Part shown: positions 24,765-32,600 of the stretch, one piece after another
Layout of the letters: every line of letters starts with the position of its first letter
Numbering within the stretch: position 1 is the stretch's first letter
Assembly (NCBI GenBank): GCA_002496385.1
Contig: DAJR01000025.1
Span: 26,471-63,187 of the forward strand
Origin: Methanomassiliicoccales archaeon UBA147
GTDB taxonomy: Archaea > Thermoplasmatota > Thermoplasmata > SG8-5
Direction: 5' to 3'
DNA: 36,717 nt
Program-made: the position numbers and the translations under genes
The notes under the pieces: generated by a model
Database searches by the model: none
What the model saw: the letters and a program-made list of their open reading frames with translations, nothing else
What the model was told of the DNA's origin: nothing

Positions 24765-25538
24765 ATGAAACCGGGAAAAGCAGTGACGATGAGCGATGCA
24801 GAGGGCCGCCAGTACCATATCGGGCTGAGAAAGGGGGAGCTTGCCGACAGGATCATGCTGGCCGGCGACCCGGACCGCGTCGAAGTAGGGAAAAAGCTCT
24901 TCGACAAGATTGAGTTCGAGGGCCAGCGCAGGGAGTTCCGGTGCGTCACGGGAAAGGTGCATGGCTCCAGGATGTCGCTCCTGTCGACCGGCATAGGCCC
25001 GGACAATACCGAGATAGCGGTTATCGAGGCATGCCAGATTGTGAAAGACCCGGTGTTCGTCCGGGTCGGAACATGCGGCGCCCTCCAGAAATTCGTCAGG
25101 CCTTCGGACCAGGTAATCTCAACCGGGTCGATTGCCTACGAGAACACGAGCACATTCTTCGTCCCGGAATGCTTCCCCGCGATAGCCAGCATAGACGTCG
25201 TCCTTGAATTGGAGAGGGCGTGCAACGAGCTTGGCCTGGAGCATCACGTCGGCCTCACCGCGACCACGCCCGGGTTCTACGGCTCCCAGGGAAGGGCCGT
25301 GGGAAAGTTCGAGCCATTGCCTTTCAGGATAGAGGAGCTTCAGAAATGGGGCGTGCTCAATTTCGAGATGGAATCAAGCTGTTTATTCCGCCTGGCCATG
25401 ATAGGCGGGGCCAGGGCCGGGACGATTTGCGCTGCTTACAACAATCGCGCGACTGATGAGATGATTTCCGCAAAGCAGAAGAAACCGGCACAGGAAGGCA
25501 CCATCAAAGCGGCCATGCTAGCTTTGTCTAGATTATAA
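24765..25538 (+). CDS. Uridine phosphorylase-like nucleoside phosphorylase (PNP_UDP family)
   Basis: A 257-residue nucleoside phosphorylase that would release the base and (deoxy)ribose 1-phosphate. Motifs seen: AGDPDRV (phosphate site, about residue 33), STGIGPDN, the family signature VRVGTCGAL (about 100) and NFEMESS (about 203, ribose binding). The length fits the trimeric/hexameric PNP/UP family. It ends the dNTPase-deoC-mutase operon and supplies the substrate for the mutase. Pyrimidine versus purine preference is uncertain; the overall pattern resembles uridine phosphorylases. Confidence 0.88.
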   Translation: MKPGKAVTMSDAEGRQYHIGLRKGELADRIMLAGDPDRVEVGKKLFDKIEFEGQRREFRCVTGKVHGSRMSLLSTGIGPDNTEIAVIEACQIVKDPVFVRVGTCGALQKFVRPSDQVISTGSIAYENTSTFFVPECFPAIASIDVVLELERACNELGLEHHVGLTATTPGFYGSQGRAVGKFEPLPFRIEELQKWGVLNFEMESSCLFRLAMIGGARAGTICAAYNNRATDEMISAKQKKPAQEGTIKAAMLALSRL

Positions 25539-25541
25539 TTG

Positions 25542-25593
25542 GGGGTCTAGGGTCTTTGATTGTAAATTGGAAGAAAGGGTCTAGGGTCTAGGG
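25542..25593 (+). repeat. GGGTCTA heptamer array with spacer, left flank of the four-helix-bundle gene
   Basis: GGGGTCTAGGGTC (25542-25554), a spacer with CTTTG, TTGTAAATTGG and AAA, then GGGTCTA units at 25577-25593. It aligns along its length with 10694-10748. The array lies right after the phosphorylase stop codon and ends eleven bases before the next ATG. Confidence 0.85.
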
Positions 25594-25603
25594 ACGTGGA
25601 AGT

Positions 25604-25978
25604 ATGGGGAAGGGTTATCAGGAATTGGAAGTTTGGAAGAAGGGCTATCGACTCGCGAATTTGATATATATACATACTAAAAATTTTCCTTCCAAAGAAA
25701 CCTATGGCCTTGTTTCACAGATGAGGCGGTCATCAGTATCCATCGCAGCAAACATCGCCGAAGGCTATGGTCGAGGTCATATCGGCGAGTACATCCAGTT
25801 CCTTTCCATTGCAATAGGTTCTTCCAATGAATTAGAGGTATATATCCTGCTGTCGCATGACCTGGGTTATCTATCGGATAAAGACTTCAACGACCTCCAG
25901 CAAACACATGCCGAGGTCAGCAAGATGCTCCACAGTTTGAGATTGTCTCTTGAAGAAAAGAGACAATCTAAGCCCTAG
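25604..25978 (+). CDS. Four-helix-bundle protein of the 23S rRNA intervening-sequence (S23/IVS) family
   Basis: A 124-residue all-helical protein with the family's typical start (YQELEVWKKGYRLA) and the central QMRRSSVSIAANIAEGYGR (about residues 42-60). The fold is shared with bAvd, the accessory protein of diversity-generating retroelements; the function of stand-alone members is unknown. The frame is tightly framed by inverted heptamer arrays: GGGTCTA units end eleven bases before the ATG, and the stop codon TAG is itself part of the first CCCTAGA unit on the right. The last codons also form half of an 11-bp hairpin. No reverse transcriptase or rRNA gene is nearby. The composition is richer in AT than the neighbouring deo operon, consistent with acquisition. 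Confidence 0.88.
   Translation: MGKGYQELEVWKKGYRLANLIYIHTKNFPSKETYGLVSQMRRSSVSIAANIAEGYGRGHIGEYIQFLSIAIGSSNELEVYILLSHDLGYLSDKDFNDLQQTHAEVSKMLHSLRLSLEEKRQSKP
25941..25968. repeat. Perfect 11-bp hairpin at the 3' end of the four-helix-bundle gene
   Basis: GATTGTCTCTT (25941-25951) pairs with AAGAGACAATC (25958-25968) around a six-base loop. It lies inside the last codons and four bases before the CCCTAGA array. The arm length and the distance to the array match those of the hairpin at 10752-10778 when both are viewed in the array's orientation. Confidence 0.8.
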
Positions 25979-25997
25979 ACCCTAGACCCTAGACCCC
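25973..25997 (-). repeat. Inverted heptamer array (CCCTAGA), right flank of the four-helix-bundle gene
   Basis: Three and a half CCCTAGA units, the reverse complement of the left-hand array at 25542-25593. It contains the gene's stop codon. Confidence 0.85.
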
Positions 25998-26002
25998 AGC
26001 AA

Positions 26003-26012
26003 TTTAATAACA
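26003..26012 (+). promoter_or_regulatory. TATA box for the deoxyribosyltransferase-like gene
   Basis: ATTTAATAAC lies about 25 bases before the ATG at 26032, indicating a leaderless transcript starting just after the heptamer array. Confidence 0.45.
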
Positions 26013-26031
26013 AAAAACCATCCAACCCCGC

Positions 26032-26352
26032 ATGATAATCACCCTCTGCGGATCAACGAGGTTCAAGGATGAATTCCTTGAAGTTCAGAAGGAATTAACA
26101 CTTGATGGCCATATTGTCATTTCCGTGGGATGCTTCGGGCATGCGGACCCCGACCCCAGGATAAAGGCCAGCAAGGAGATGCTGGACGCCATGCACCTGA
26201 AGAAGATTGACATGGCCGACGCGATTTACGTTGTCAATGTCGGGGATTACATCGGCAGCTCGACGAAGAGGGAGATTGCCTATGCAAGGGAACACGGGAA
26301 GCCGGTGTTCTTCCACGAGGAGCCCGATCTAGCCAAAGTAGTAGAAGTATAA
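26032..26352 (+). CDS. Nucleoside 2-deoxyribosyltransferase-like small protein
   Basis: A 106-residue Rossmann-like protein beginning MIITLCGSTRF, with KKIDMADAIYVVN (about 63-75) and IGSSTKREIAYAREHGKPV (about 79-97). This is the pattern of the nucleoside 2-deoxyribosyltransferase/DUF4406-like superfamily. The catalytic Glu of true transferases would lie in the REIAYA region. The protein is short for an active transferase, so a binding or sensing role is possible. Proximity to the deoxynucleotide operon fits a nucleotide-related function (inference). Its end overlaps the convergent neighbour by 24 bases. Confidence 0.65.
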   Translation: MIITLCGSTRFKDEFLEVQKELTLDGHIVISVGCFGHADPDPRIKASKEMLDAMHLKKIDMADAIYVVNVGDYIGSSTKREIAYAREHGKPVFFHEEPDLAKVVEV

Positions 26353-27405
26353 TGCCAGGCCTGCGACCGCTGCCGCGACCCCTCCGACGAACACCGCGAC
26401 CTTGGCCCATGATATCGGCTTGAAGCCCTGGACCTCGCCTGTCTGCCCGTTCACGAGGAAATGGTATGTCTTGGCCTTGTACTCGTATGCCGCGATCCAG
26501 ACCGGCAGCAGGATGTGCTTGTAGGTTATGCCGCTGTAATTCGTTTGAACCCTCAGGAATCTGTGTGTGTCCCCGGGAACCTCCTTCGCGCACTTCTCTC
26601 TCTCGCTGGTGTTGACGATGCCCTGGGCTGTGCCCCAGCCCTGCTGGAGGTCCACCGCATACTCCTCGGCAAGGAAGCCGCTGAGGAATTCCGGTTTGTA
26701 GGGGACCAGCGCGTTCAGCTCGAACGGGTATATCTTGTAAATCAATTCCTGGTTCATGCCCTTGGAGGCCGGCACCAGCACATCGTTGTAGAAGCCCTGC
26801 CTCTGCCCGTGGCTCGGCACCCAGCGGACCTTTCTGACCTGCCTGGTCTGGGTGACGCGCTTGCCGTTCACGACCGTGGAATAGGTCTCGGTCTCGTAAT
26901 AGTAATAGCCGCTCTCCGCGGTCCAGGTGGAATGCGCCTGGGTATCGTAGGTCCAGAAGGGCGTGTAAACCCCCTTGATCAGGTCCAGCCTGCTGAGCTT
27001 TGAAAGGTTGGACGGGGTGAACCATCCCTTGCCCAGCCATGATGTGAAAAGCTTTGTCACATTGTTCTTGTCTATCCTGAAAGGGACGAGCGTCTCCGGC
27101 CGGATGAGGTCCGCTCTGGGAGGCTTCTCCTTGACGTACGGCGAGTTGCAGTAAGTGCATTTGCCGGCCACCTTGACATCCGCGGTGATGGTCGCCCCGC
27201 AGGAATCGCATTGGAAACTGACGACCGGCTTGTCCCAGCCAGTGGCTTTCGGCGCGGAGTAGAAATCATGTTCCACGATGGGCTGGGCCTCGACCGGAAC
27301 CACCTTTTCAGATTGGCAGAACTGGCATTTCATGTTCTGGGTCTTCGGGTCGAACTCGAGGTGGGCGCCGCACGAGTTGCACTCGAACTGCGATGTTGGG
27401 GCCAT
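26329..27405 (-). CDS. Double zinc-ribbon protein with C-terminal membrane helix
   Basis: A 358-residue protein with two N-terminal zinc ribbons: CNSCG/CQFC (residues about 9-33) and CDSCG/CTYC (about 65-88). A mixed domain rich in aromatic residues follows (about 100-325, with GVYTPFWTYD and LPVWIAAYEYK), then one transmembrane helix near the C-terminus (about 333-355). It matches a family often labelled TFIIB-type zinc-ribbon-containing protein or a PriA-like name; those names come from the zinc ribbon only, and the function is unknown. It is convergent with the preceding gene and shares a promoter region with the gene at 27457. Confidence 0.72.
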   Translation of the reverse strand: MAPTSQFECNSCGAHLEFDPKTQNMKCQFCQSEKVVPVEAQPIVEHDFYSAPKATGWDKPVVSFQCDSCGATITADVKVAGKCTYCNSPYVKEKPPRADLIRPETLVPFRIDKNNVTKLFTSWLGKGWFTPSNLSKLSRLDLIKGVYTPFWTYDTQAHSTWTAESGYYYYETETYSTVVNGKRVTQTRQVRKVRWVPSHGQRQGFYNDVLVPASKGMNQELIYKIYPFELNALVPYKPEFLSGFLAEEYAVDLQQGWGTAQGIVNTSEREKCAKEVPGDTHRFLRVQTNYSGITYKHILLPVWIAAYEYKAKTYHFLVNGQTGEVQGFKPISWAKVAVFVGGVAAAVAGLALYFYYFG

Positions 27406-27456
27406 GAGGGGATATTATTATGCTCTCGTATAATGATTTTCGTCAGCAAATGATAA
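27406..27456. promoter_or_regulatory. Divergent promoter between the zinc-ribbon and IMPACT-family genes
   Basis: Only 51 bases separate the two start codons. GTATAAT at 27428-27434 lies about 26 bases before the ATG at 27457 and is roughly symmetrical, so it, or ATAATAAT at about 27413, may serve the minus-strand gene as well. Both genes appear leaderless. Confidence 0.45.
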
Positions 27457-27840
27457 ATGCCGAAACTGTTATTCGGGGGCATGAAGGAACTGGCCTCGGT
27501 GAAGCATGTGGAGCAGCGCTCCAGGTTCTTTGCCCGCCTCTATGAAATAGGCTCGCCCGGGGACATGGAGGAGATCCTCAAGTTCCACCGCCGCGAGCAC
27601 AAGAAGGCCAACCACCACTGCTGGGCCATGAGATTGAACGGGGAAGAGAAATCAAAGGACGACGGGGAGGTCGGGCACCCGGGGAAGGTCCTGCTGGAGA
27701 TACTGAAGAAGCACAGCCTGGGCAGCCACGCCCTGGTGGTCTCCAGGGTCTTCGGAGGCGTCAAGCTGGGCGTCGGGGGGGTGTCGAGGGCGTTCAGGGA
27801 GGCGGGGGAGGGTGTCGTTCAATCTTCCCTGGCGGACTAG
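27457..27840 (+). CDS. IMPACT/YigZ-family protein (UPF0029 N-terminal domain)
   Basis: A 127-residue protein corresponding to the N-terminal IMPACT/YigZ domain alone. Recognisable blocks are SRFFARLYEIGS (about 22), KANHHCWAMRL (about 50), DDGEVGHPGKVLLE (about 67) and VVSRVFGGVKLGVGGVSRAF (about 93-112). The usual DDGEPSGTAG is altered to DDGEVGHPG. The C-terminal DUF1949 domain of bacterial YigZ is absent. The start at 27457 is supported by the TATA box 26 bases upstream; an internal ATG at 27481 is possible. The biochemical role of the family is unclear, with links to translation regulation in eukaryotes. Confidence 0.78.
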   Translation: MPKLLFGGMKELASVKHVEQRSRFFARLYEIGSPGDMEEILKFHRREHKKANHHCWAMRLNGEEKSKDDGEVGHPGKVLLEILKKHSLGSHALVVSRVFGGVKLGVGGVSRAFREAGEGVVQSSLAD

Positions 27841-27845
27841 GTTTT

Positions 27846-28172
27846 TCAAACAATGATCTTGACGGTTCTGGGGTCCTCGAGCCGCAGCGTGACGGTCGAG
27901 CCTGCAGTCAGGTTCAATGCATCGACCAATCTCTTCGGCAACCGCACGACCATGGAATTGCCGGACTTTGCGATCTTTCCGGTCAAGGTCTCGTTCTTGA
28001 GCTTGTTGTAGATGAGAGCCTGGTTCGCGTCTTCCGGGTTGAAATACGTTTCGCCGCAGGCAGGGCATTCCGACCCCCGCATTTTAAAGCCGTTGACACT
28101 GAACTCCTTCGGCTCTGTCCATTCGCCGCACTGGCACTTTATCTTTTCCCTTCTCAGTTCCTTTCGCATCAT
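27846..28172 (-). CDS. Probable antitoxin: zinc-ribbon plus AbrB/MazE-type DNA-binding domain
   Basis: A 108-residue protein. The N-terminal half has a zinc ribbon of the YgiT/MqsA type (CQCGEW and CPACG, about residues 14-40). The C-terminal half has a swapped-hairpin AbrB motif (GKIAKSGNSMVVRLPKRLV, about 66-84), the usual DNA-binding domain of MazE-like antitoxins. The start is set by the GGGAGTG ribosome binding site and by the ATGA overlap with the upstream gene, which identifies the two as a coupled pair. It most likely represses its own operon, as related antitoxins do (known for the family, not visible here). Confidence 0.75.
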   Translation of the reverse strand: MMRKELRREKIKCQCGEWTEPKEFSVNGFKMRGSECPACGETYFNPEDANQALIYNKLKNETLTGKIAKSGNSMVVRLPKRLVDALNLTAGSTVTLRLEDPRTVKIIV

Positions 28173-28372
28173 ATCACTCCCACATGGATTATCAGCCACA
28201 CCGGGGTATCGTTCCATCTCTGGACGCTGTCCACGGCCACCACCTTCCAGGTCTTGTTCTTGTATCTCTTGCAGCGCTCGATGGTGCCTTTCTTCCTCCT
28301 CGAACGCTCGCAATCAAAGCCTGTCTCCAGGATGTCAAGGATGTCCAACATCTCCATGCTGTGCCTGAACAT
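28169..28372 (-). CDS. Probable toxin partner (DUF4258/RelE-like small protein)
   Basis: A 67-residue basic protein from the first ATG, ending exactly in the start codon of the AbrB-type antitoxin. The sequence MLDILDILETGFDCERSRR, a short basic stretch (KRYKNKTWKVVAV) and a closing WLIIHVG resemble the compact DUF4258/RelE fold. The frame stays open upstream to about 28466 and reads plausibly (AWRGQELRVSRAAYRE), so the true N-terminus may be up to 30 residues longer, although no standard start codon is present there. The family assignment is tentative; the gene order is the stronger evidence. Confidence 0.55.
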   Translation of the reverse strand: MFRHSMEMLDILDILETGFDCERSRRKKGTIERCKRYKNKTWKVVAVDSVQRWNDTPVWLIIHVGVI

Positions 28373-29171
28373 CTCCCGGTATGCGGCTCTGGAAACCCTG
28401 AGTTCCTGGCCTCTCCATGCGTAATCCGTGTAAACACTGTGAGTATATACATGATGTAAGTACTATATGTAATTTTCGACGATCCGGGTAGATGGGCGAG
28501 GGGGCCTTGGATTCGGCACCCGGCCATCCCGACCATGCCCCGGCTGTTCGAAAATCTGGGTGTTTGGCTAGATGCCATGGTGTGGGGGCCGGGAGGTATT
28601 GACACCGAGGGCCAACCCGGCCCCATGTCCCGTTCAACCGCCCAAAACACACCATAGGTAGCATCCCGAGTTAGCGGTATCGGCGCGCGCGGCCGTTCCC
28701 CAAATGTCGGCTAGATGGGGTGCCATTTGTCACCCCGCCCTCACAGGCGGGGCTTGACAGTTGAAGAATGCAAAATGCACCATTTGGTTATCGAAATTCG
28801 CACTTGATGCCAGATTGTTTCCAAAACCCCGCCCTCCAGATATCAGAATGTTCCAATTCAGACGGGGCATGCTGAAGGGATACAGACGTGGGGGTTTGCA
28901 TGCCGATGGCAGGTTTGGGCACCCGCCCAACCATCCCCGGGTTCAGTTCCAGCCATCCCGTCCATGCCCCGGCTGTACGAGGGTTGTAGCTACCCAGCAA
29001 TTTCCCAGCATCAACCCGAGCAAGCCGAATTGAACACAATTCGGCGACGAGGCCGGGGTTGTGACCCGGTTGGGCGAACCGGGTTGGTGACAAACACCAA
29101 TTGCATGAATCCCTTAAAACCCCGCCCGTAAGGGCCGGGATACTTACCCTCACCAACTTCAAAGGGGTAAA
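28373..29171. other. Hairpin-rich, probably non-coding region
   Basis: About 800 bases without a convincing gene on either strand; open frames here are short and do not resemble known families. It holds several strong hairpins: CCCCGCC/GGCGGGG (28733-28752), GCCGAATTG/CAATTCGGC with a four-base loop (29025-29046), ACCCGGTT/AACCGGGT (29065-29085) and an imperfect GC-rich one at about 29120-29140. A 30-base segment at 28522-28551 recurs at 28951-28980 with three differences. GC-rich hairpins near both sides recall IS200/IS605 ends, but no transposase fragment could be identified. A structured RNA or a decayed element are both possible. Confidence 0.5.
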
Positions 29172-29239
29172 GTTATTACTTCCACCGCTGGCACTTATTG
29201 AACCAATAAAGAAAATAAGTGCCAGGTGGAAGTAATAAC
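29172..29239. repeat. Long hairpin formed by an inverted copy of the RNase P RNA 3' end
   Basis: Bases 29172-29199 are complementary to 29214-29239 with only a two-base bulge (26 pairs, 14-base loop). The right arm is the terminal strand of the RNase P RNA (P1 3' side plus trailer) and the left arm lies just downstream of it. In the transcript the two would form a long stem that competes with P1. Confidence 0.75.
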
Positions 29240-29550
29240 CCCCTTTCTGTTTCTAAGCGGCATTCGACTTAGCGCCCTATATCGGGCTTGCACCGGACGG
29301 GAGTCGCCGTCTCACCAAATCCCTGCCATCTCAGCTCAGGAACAGTTCCATCATCGCTCCGGCCGGGCTGTGTCGTTTCTGCGCCCTTGCCATGCCTCTC
29401 GGCACACCGGATTGCCCCGGCCGCCCATGTTTCAGGCGGATAGCCGCCTGGGAGAGGGGAGTTTCCTCAGTTCCTCGCCGTTGAAGGCTCGGTACCGTTG
29501 GCCGCTCACTTTCTCCTGGCGGATGATCATAGATGTTCAAGGGTATTAAT
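29230..29550 (-). ncRNA. rnpB: RNase P RNA
   Basis: Catalytic RNA that removes 5' leaders from pre-tRNA. On the minus strand the conserved core appears in the right order: GAGGAAAC (29468-29461), the start of the P4 region; a CAGGCGG...CCGCCTG hairpin (29450-29433); CAGAAACGACACAGCCC; GGTGCAAGCCCGATATAGGG (near 29290), the tRNA-recognition and CR-IV region; and ACAGAA near the 3' end (29250-29245), the second half of P4. P1 can form between UAAUACCC (about 29548) and GGGUUAUUA (about 29240). About 320 bases is normal for an archaeal type A molecule. The exact ends are estimated from P1. Confidence 0.9.
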
Positions 29551-29588
29551 GCTTTCCGCTAACTGATATGTTAGAAAACAAAAGTAAT

Positions 29589-29598
29589 CTATAAATAC
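29589..29598. promoter_or_regulatory. TATA box between rnpB and the 1414-residue surface protein
   Basis: CTATAAATAC is nearly symmetrical and is the only good TATA box in the 100 bases between the divergent RNase P RNA (5' end at about 29550) and the surface-protein gene. It could serve either or both; distances of about 40 bases fit a short leader in each direction. Confidence 0.4.
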
Positions 29599-29653
29599 TT
29601 CGGAATGCTATTACAACCTCAGAGGGATTGACATCTACAACTATTTTGACACA

Positions 29654-32600
29654 TTGTGGGTGAAGTTCATTGCCTGTTCAATAGCGGTCGCCTTCCTTTT
29701 CTCCGGCGCAATGGCCACGGTCGGTTCGACGCCGCAAGCCCCGGAAACCTTGTTGGGCTTGGTTGCTGATGCTGGCCCGGACCAGACCGCGATGGTCGGC
29801 GAGACGGTTCAATTCGATGGAACCGGGTCATATTATTCCGACGCTCCGACACTGAAGCCGCAAATATACGCCGTGGATATTTCCGGCGACGGCAATTATC
29901 TTGCAATCGGCTGGGGCACCAATGTGAGTTTCTTTGCGACTTCCTCCTGTGAGCCCATATGGACGCATGACACGGGCAAGCGCGTGGTGTGGGTGATTCT
30001 CTCGGAGGACGGCAGCTTCCTGGCCACCGCACAGAACGACGCACCGGAGGACACATGGTCCTCGAGGGGGTATGTCTCATTCTTCGAAACATCGACAAGC
30101 CAGCCAATCTGGACCTATCAGACCGACTATCCTATAAGCGTGGCTGGCAGGCGCAGCCTGGACATGACCAGGGACGGCAGCAGGATCGCCGTCGGAACAG
30201 CCCTGAGGCTGCCTTCCCCGGATTATCTCCAGAAAGTTGGCTCCGTCTACATATTTGACAAAGATTCGTCCACACCTCAGGCGATACACAGCTTCCCGAA
30301 ATCCGTGATGGCAGTAAGAATGTCCGGAGATGGCAATTACTTCGCTGCGGGTTCCTACTGGTGGGAGATGAGGTTCTACAGCGTGACCACCGGCCTTCTC
30401 TGGACGAAGACCAGCAGCGATCCGTTTTACTCGGTTGCCGTCGATTACGATGCCAGTTACGTCTCGGCCGCCCAGGGCAATTCGAAAAGGACCCACCTGT
30501 TCAGGAATGACGGAAGCCTTGTCTGGACGGCAACTTCCGTTGGAGGCGCTATAGGCATGGAGATGTCCGATGATGGACAATACTTCGCGACCAGCGAATA
30601 TGCCAACGGCGCGTACAGGCTCTTCGGCACATCGTCGCCCACTCCTGCATGGACCTATCCGTATTCTGAATTCGTCTATACCCGGGCAGATATTTCAAAG
30701 GACGGCAACTACATCGTCGGAGGCTCATCCATACAGACCAACAATACATACCTATTCTCCAAGACCTCGGGAACCCCATTGCTCATACATCCCGCGGATG
30801 CCGGTATTTCTGACGTTTCGATATCATACGACGGCAGGTGCTTCGCGTCAGCGACGCAGGGCGGAACCCTGAGCCTTTTCACAACCGAAGGTTCCCCGCG
30901 ATTAGTATGGCAGTGGACAACCGAGCAGCCCGTTTCGGGATACGAACTGACGTATGCGTGGAACTTTGGCGACGGTGCCACAGCCACTGGAACAATGCCA
31001 ACCCATGCCTATGGGGAGCCTGGCATTTACACGGTCATGCTGACAGTCACCGGCCATTCAGGAGATGTCGCGACTGACATAATGGCGGTCACAGTTTTGG
31101 GTTCTGTCGATGTGTCAATTTCGTCAAACGACATATCTTTCTCATCCTTGGAACCTATATCGGGTTCTCCGGTCACCATCACAGCCAATGTGCAGGGTGA
31201 CATAGGCACATGGACAAACACCGTCGAGGAAGCCCTCGCGTTCAGCGACAATTTCGAATCCGGCACCCTCGACAACTGGGTGAAGAGCGGCTGGAACCCC
31301 TGCGGGATCCTTGAAGTGAGCAGTGCTGTTTCCAATTCTGCGCCTTACAGCCTCCACTGCCAATCCAATCCCGGAACCAATACCGGCCCCTATGTCCTGA
31401 AGTATCTTGCTGGCAGCTACGCCCATTCGATCTCGAAAATCAAATTCTACCTGCCTGCCAAGACCCAGGCATTCGACAAATGGGACATAATGCGTGCAGG
31501 CTCCTCGACCGGGACTGTTCTGGGAACCACCAATTACGAATTCTATGTTGCTCTGAGGGACGACGATTACAGCATCGACATATTCGAGTATGTCAAGGAT
31601 GCGAGCGGAGTCTGGAGCTATGGCTGCCTGGCCATGGATGTGTACGAACTCGCTCCCGAGACGTGGCATGACATCTCTCTCGAGATAACGCCCGCCGAAT
31701 ACATCGTGAAGGTCGGGGATTCCGTGGTTGCCACCGGCCAGAGGCAGGTATCAACCCTCATACACCATCTCATCCTCGGGGACGAGGGCGGCTCCGGGGG
31801 CGGCTGGGGCAATGCCTACTGGGACGATGTCTCCGTGTACTCCGTGACCGAGACCCAGACAGAAATTTCCGGCACCGATGCCTCCTGCACCGTCTCCTTC
31901 TACCTTGATTCAGTTTCATCTGCCAACCTTATCGGCTCCGCCGAGAACGTATTCGTTCCCGCTGACAGCCAGACCCCGGTAACCATCGAGTGGAACCCGG
32001 TGGCCGGCGAGCATGAGATAATCGTGGCTGCCGATAATGTGAATCCGCCTGACTCGGACATGTCCAACAATGTCGCTTCCCTGACGATCGCGGTGGAGGA
32101 TGCCGTACAAGTTGACTTGTCTATCTCTCCGGGGGACATATTCATCTCCGATGAAGATCCCGTCGCCGGAGCTCCGGTAACAATCACCGCCAATGTTCTT
32201 GGCGACTGGTCGATATCATCAGAATGGGTAAAGCATGGTGTAGTGATAGACCTCGGAGGACCAGGGGAAGATGCACATGTTGGTGCCCCCTCCGTCATGA
32301 AGCAGCCAGATGGCTCTTACACAATGTGGTACGGGGGTGTTGATACATGGGGCCGAATTTTCAGGGCCACATCCAACGACGGCATTGAATGGGTTAAGAC
32401 TGGCATGGTCCTGGATTATGGCGGTACGTACGACAAATATGGCGCCCAGCACCCATATGTGATTTTAGATGAAAATGGAATTTATAATATGTGGTACAGC
32501 GGAACAGGTTACAATAATGGATACCGGTATTACATACTCAGAGCAACTTCTATAGATGGCATCACATGGCAAAAACAAGGGCTGGAACTTACTTATGGTG

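Noticed and set aside
25604..25978. Part of a diversity-generating retroelement (bAvd) or an rRNA intervening sequence
   Set aside because: There is no reverse transcriptase, no template/variable repeat pair and no 23S rRNA gene in the window. Only the protein fold family is shared.
28373..29171. Signal recognition particle RNA, tRNA or a decayed TnpB gene
   Set aside because: The SRP-conserved asymmetric loop and GNAR tetraloop sequences were not found, no cloverleaf fits, and translated frames lack the RuvC and zinc-finger motifs of TnpB. Only the GC-rich hairpins recall transposon ends.
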